64,000 bases of DNA from Paulinella micropora (lineage: Eukaryota > Cercozoa > Imbricatea > Euglyphida > Paulinellidae), in contig WBZZ01002853.1 of NCBI GenBank assembly GCA_019918135.1, positions 1 to 64,000 on the forward strand, in the 5' to 3' direction. Shown piece after piece: positions 60,025 to 64,000 of the stretch (the stretch's first letter is position 1; each line of letters starts with the position of its first letter). Under the pieces are notes generated by a model. That model was not told the origin of the DNA, ran no database searches, and was given only the letters and a program-made list of their open reading frames with translations. The position numbers and the translations under genes were made by a program.

Positions 60025-60872
60025 ATGTCCAAGTACTACTTCATGCCGGAGGGGTCCGGGTTCCAAAGTATGCCGGTCGTTTTGTTAATAGGACATTTGC
60101 TAGCAGTTCTGACGCTCTGGTATTTTTTATATTGGCGTTTACAAATACTGCGCCTAGTCAACGCAAGTGTCCGCTATGCCGTACCACCCACTGTGGGGCA
60201 GGGGCGCCTGCTTTACGTGTGGTACAAATCAGCGCTTACAACAGCCAACTCACTAGCAGTACCAGCCATCCAGGCCAAATCGCCTTGCTCAGCTTCTGCC
60301 ACTTTCTGTCCTGGTGGTGCTTCTTTCTGGTGCCGTGGACCCTCGACGGTACCGCACCGGCCGCAAGCATCGGCTGGGTGGTTGCCGTGTGCCTCTACAC
60401 CGCGCTGGCCCTGCGGCGCCTGGTTGGGGCCTGCAAGCCACTGCCGCCAGCTCGAGTCTGGAAATTTGGCGTTCTTTTGTTGGGGCTAGTTTGCACCGCA
60501 GCGGCCCTCGTGAGCCAGCGTGCTTGGATTGTGTGGCTCATTCTCTTGTTGGGCCTGCTTGCCGTGGGCTTGGGTGAACCACGTACCGCACCCCCACCCG
60601 AAGCCGTGCCTATAGGCGTGCCCCCGCGTTATTTGCTCCAAACTATCGTTGTCGCGGGCCTGGCGTCTGCACTGGGCCTTGCCGCTTCCCGGCTACAGGC
60701 CGCTAGCTGTTGCAGCCGCTTGTCTGACGTGTTGGCCTCGCTAGCTGCCGTTGGCTTTGTGCTCATATGGTGGCCGCTGTACTTGCAAACCGATCTCTAC
60801 GAGACTGTAGCACAGAGCCAAGCCTCGCTTGCACGGCTGCGGGGACAAAGTATCACGGCTCTGCCCCTGTGA
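60025..60872 (+). pseudogene. Multi-span membrane protein, copy 2, broken about once
   Basis: Same hydrophobic segments as 47524-48354 with about 27 nucleotide differences. Here the N-terminus is longer (MSKYYFMPEGSGF), probably the ancestral start, because copy 1 begins at the internal methionine of the same sequence. The frame is interrupted about once between spans 1 and 2. Confidence 0.6.
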
Positions 60873-63800
60873 AGAACATACGCCGCCACCTTTACCTACG
60901 ATTGAAGAGAAAAAAGAACTGAAAGAAAATCTCAGAGACCTGTTGAGGTATGGTAATTACGATATCATAAGGGACGACAGCAAGGAACACAAACTAGGAA
61001 TAAATGAAAGCCGATATGCGGTAAGGATTAACGGCAACTTCCGATCATTTACGATGCGCGATGTGATAAGATTTATTGAAATAATATTGAACGACTTTGT
61101 AAGACGACAATCGCCCGCAGATAAGATTGATGTTGGTATTGAGTTTTTAGATTACTATGGAAAGGTATCTACAGGCTTACATAAAGTTAATCAAATCTCG
61201 GTTGAAAAAGTTTTAGAAAGATTGTCGGCAATATTTCAAAGCAACGAAAAGTCTTTATATGGACGAGAACGGAACAAACTTTGATAAATTAAAATTTGTA
61301 TTGAAATCTGTTAAAATGCCTACTGGAGGGACAAGGCTACAGGTTTTGAACAAATTGGATATATACAGAAAGAAAGGAGTAATCTGTATTACTAACAGCG
61401 ATAACTTATGCTTAGCACGAGCAATCGTTGTTGTCAAAGCAAAAATTGAAAAACATCAAAAATTCTCACAAATTATACGAGGACGAAAGATACAGCAGGA
61501 AATGGCCGAGGCTTTACACGATGAAGCGAAAGTTATTAAGGATGTGTGTGGGATACCAGAAATTGATACATTCGCTAATCACATTAAATGTAATCTGGTT
61601 ATTGTTGAATTCCCTGACCAAATCGTTTATAAAACAGATCTACTTGATGCTAACGGCGAACGGCTGACTAACCTTTACATTCTAAAGACTGAAGGACATT
61701 ACGATGCAATAACTAACATGAAGTCTATGCTAGGAAAGGAAAACTTCTGTGAGTTGTGTCTAAGGGGATACCAAAAAAGACACGCCTGTGAAGCTAAATG
61801 TAGTATCTGCGAAACCAAGGGATGTAAGGGAATAAACGACAAGAGCCAGTGGAAAGAATGCGAGCAGTGTAATAGAAAGTTTCCAAACACTGAATGCTTC
61901 AATAACCACAAGACTAGCACATGCGATGTTAAAGCGAAATGTAAGACGTGCGGGCTGTGTTATAGAAAGAAAGACAAGCACAAATGCGGTTATGCGAAAT
62001 GCCGAAATTGTAAGGAACTGAAACCGCTTGAACACCAATGTGAAATAGCCAAAAAAGAAATCCTACCGCCGTCAGAGCAATACATATTCTTTGACTTTGA
62101 AGCGACACAGGACACAGGCGAACACATTGTTAATCATGCTGAAAGCCAGTATTACGATGCGAAGGAACCGCCTATTATACATAAGAGCATTCAAGATTTC
62201 TGTAATTGGGCTTTTGACACTAAGCACAGTAATTTTACATTTATTGCTCACAATGCCCGCGGTTATGATTGTCAGTTTATTCTTAAGTGGTTGGTTGATA
62301 ACGGACAAACTCCATTCGTAATCTATGAAGGAGGTAAGATTATGATGATGACACTTAAGAAGTATCGGTTCATAGACAGCCTAAGTTTTCTTACGATGCC
62401 ATTGTCAGACTTTCCAAAGACATTCGGGCTTACGGAACTTAAGAAAGGTTTCTTCCCGCACTTCTTCAATACGGCCAAAAATAAAAACTATGTCGGGGTA
62501 ATGCCACATAAGAAACATTACGGCTACGACACGATGCGAGGAGATAAACGAAAGGAATTTCTTGAATGGTATGACGAGCAAGTGAAAGCACATAACAGTT
62601 TTGATATGGTAAAGGAAATCGCGGAGTATTGTCATTCAGATGTTGATATACTGAGGAAGGGCTGTATAGATTTTAGAAATCAGTTTCTAGAGTTTGGTAT
62701 TGACCCTTTCAATATACAACTATCGCGAGTTGTGTTATGGCTCTGTATCGTGCTAAGTTTATGCCAGAGAATTCAATTGCAATATTGAAAGCGGAAAAAC
62801 AAAACAGGATGACTTCTAGGGCTTGTGTAGAATGGCTAGCATACAGAAGCAGGTTAGACAAAACCGATATTAAACATGCATTCAACGGAGGTGAAAAAAT
62901 GTTTCAACTCGGACAATCTCGTGTGTATGTAGATGGATGGGACGAGAAAGACAAAACCGCTTATGAGTTTTACGGATGCCATTGGCACGGCTGTCAGAAA
63001 TGTTGGAACGGCAATGCTTTGAATGTGAAGAAGAATAAGACTATGGGTGAGTTATACAGGGAAACAATGAGGAGAGAAAAACAACTTAATGAACAAGCGA
63101 AAGTAATAAGTATCTGGGAGTGCGAATGGAGCCTTATGAAAACCAGTGAAAGACTGGCAGAGGATACAAACGAACGAATTACTGAACAAGAAGGACTAAA
63201 CCCACGAGAGGCGATGTTTGGAGGTAGAGTGAATGCTCTTAAATTATATTGGAAAGCCAGACACAACAATGAATATGCGAACTACATTGATGTATTTTCA
63301 TTATATCCGACCGTAATGTATTACGACCTTTATCCAAGCGGGCACCATATAATTATTAGACCAAGCAACGAGGAGGAAAGAAAAAATATGAAAAACAAAA
63401 TTATAAACAGAGAATATTTTGGAGTGGCTAAGGTTAAGATGCTACCGCCGAGAGGATTACTACACCCAGTCTTACCGAAGGCTGACAGAGGTAAGATGAT
63501 GTATTACTTATGCGATAAGTGCGGAATGACTGAGCAACACGGCGAATGTATGCACACAGATAAAGAAAGAGCAATAACGGGCACATGGGCAACTCCCGAA
63601 ATTTACAAGGCCTTAGACAAAGGGTATAAGTTAATAAAAGTATATGAAGTATGGCACTGGAAAGAACAAAGCAGTAGCCTATTCAAAGAATACATAAAGA
63701 CATTCTTGAAAGTAAAACAAGAGTCCAGCGGATACCCCGCGGGATGTAATACGGAAGCGGAAAAACAAAATTACATAAACAGCATGGAAGTTAAAATGGG

Positions 63801-64000
63801 TGTAAAGATGGATGAAAGCAAAATATTTAAAAACGAAGGACGGAGAGCAGTGGCTAAGTTGTGCTTGAACTCTTTATGGGGAAAGTTTGGACAGAAACAA
63901 AATAAAACACAGAACAAAATGATAAAGGATAAAGAAGCCTTATACAAACTATTGAACGATAAATCAGTGGATAATGTAAATATTAACATAATTAACGACC
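60873..64000 (+). mobile_element. Polinton-like virus element, copy B, cut by window end
   Basis: Repeats copy A from its left junction through the small ORF and most of the DNA polymerase B region, with the same interruptions inherited. Only about five differences from copy A over 3.13 kb. The join to the membrane-protein gene is at the same nucleotide as in copy A. Capsid genes would lie beyond the window. Confidence 0.85.

Overview
The window looks like a GC-rich genome of a large eukaryotic DNA virus, an endogenised giant virus, or a protist region rich in such sequence. It is not bacterial: one RING gene contains a clean spliceosomal intron (42121-42202). The recognisable products are eukaryote-type ubiquitin-pathway and scaffold proteins: F-box/LRR-like, RING, TRAF-like zinc finger and Sel1 repeats. 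No rRNA, tRNA or host housekeeping gene was recognised, so the organism cannot be named from this sequence alone.

Layout. 1-6.7 kb is a gene graveyard: remnants of an F-box/LRR family and a Sel1 fragment lie among dispersed repeats, including one direct duplication (2400-3690 and 5318-6420). 6.7-13.9 kb holds one full F-box/LRR gene, an unknown gene, and a second F-box/LRR gene with a broken frame. 13.9-28 kb is almost entirely repeats: hairpin elements, a palindromic exon-like element, inverted and direct segment copies, a five-copy ~320-bp satellite (19.59-21.19 kb) and a palindromic array (24.94-25.92 kb), plus one TRAF-like gene remnant. 28-34.3 kb carries a paralogous pair of Sel1-type genes, one large and one decayed, and a decayed Sel1-repeat gene. 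35-42.6 kb is the most gene-like stretch: a coiled-coil/RING protein, three unrecognised genes, a pair of overlapping paralogous ORFs, and the intron-containing RING gene.

43.2-64 kb is the most unusual part. A very large P-loop ATPase gene (AAA+ or superfamily-3 type) and a multi-span membrane-protein gene run directly into an AT-rich Polinton-like virus (PLV) element. The PLV carries protein-primed-type DNA polymerase B, a major capsid protein, a penton-like protein and accessory ORFs. The block 44407-56914 is then repeated in tandem from 56915 to the window end. Between the two copies the GC-rich ATPase and membrane genes differ by roughly 2-3% (hand count), but the PLV part differs at only about five positions in 3.1 kb. 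That step falls at the GC-rich/PLV junction and is the strongest anomaly in the window. The PLV copies are recent and carry several breaks; no terminal repeats are visible in the window.

The non-PLV genes suggest a genome that invests in ubiquitin ligase adaptors and has undergone repeated gene duplication, decay and colonisation by miniature inverted-repeat elements. Functional links between the genes are inference.
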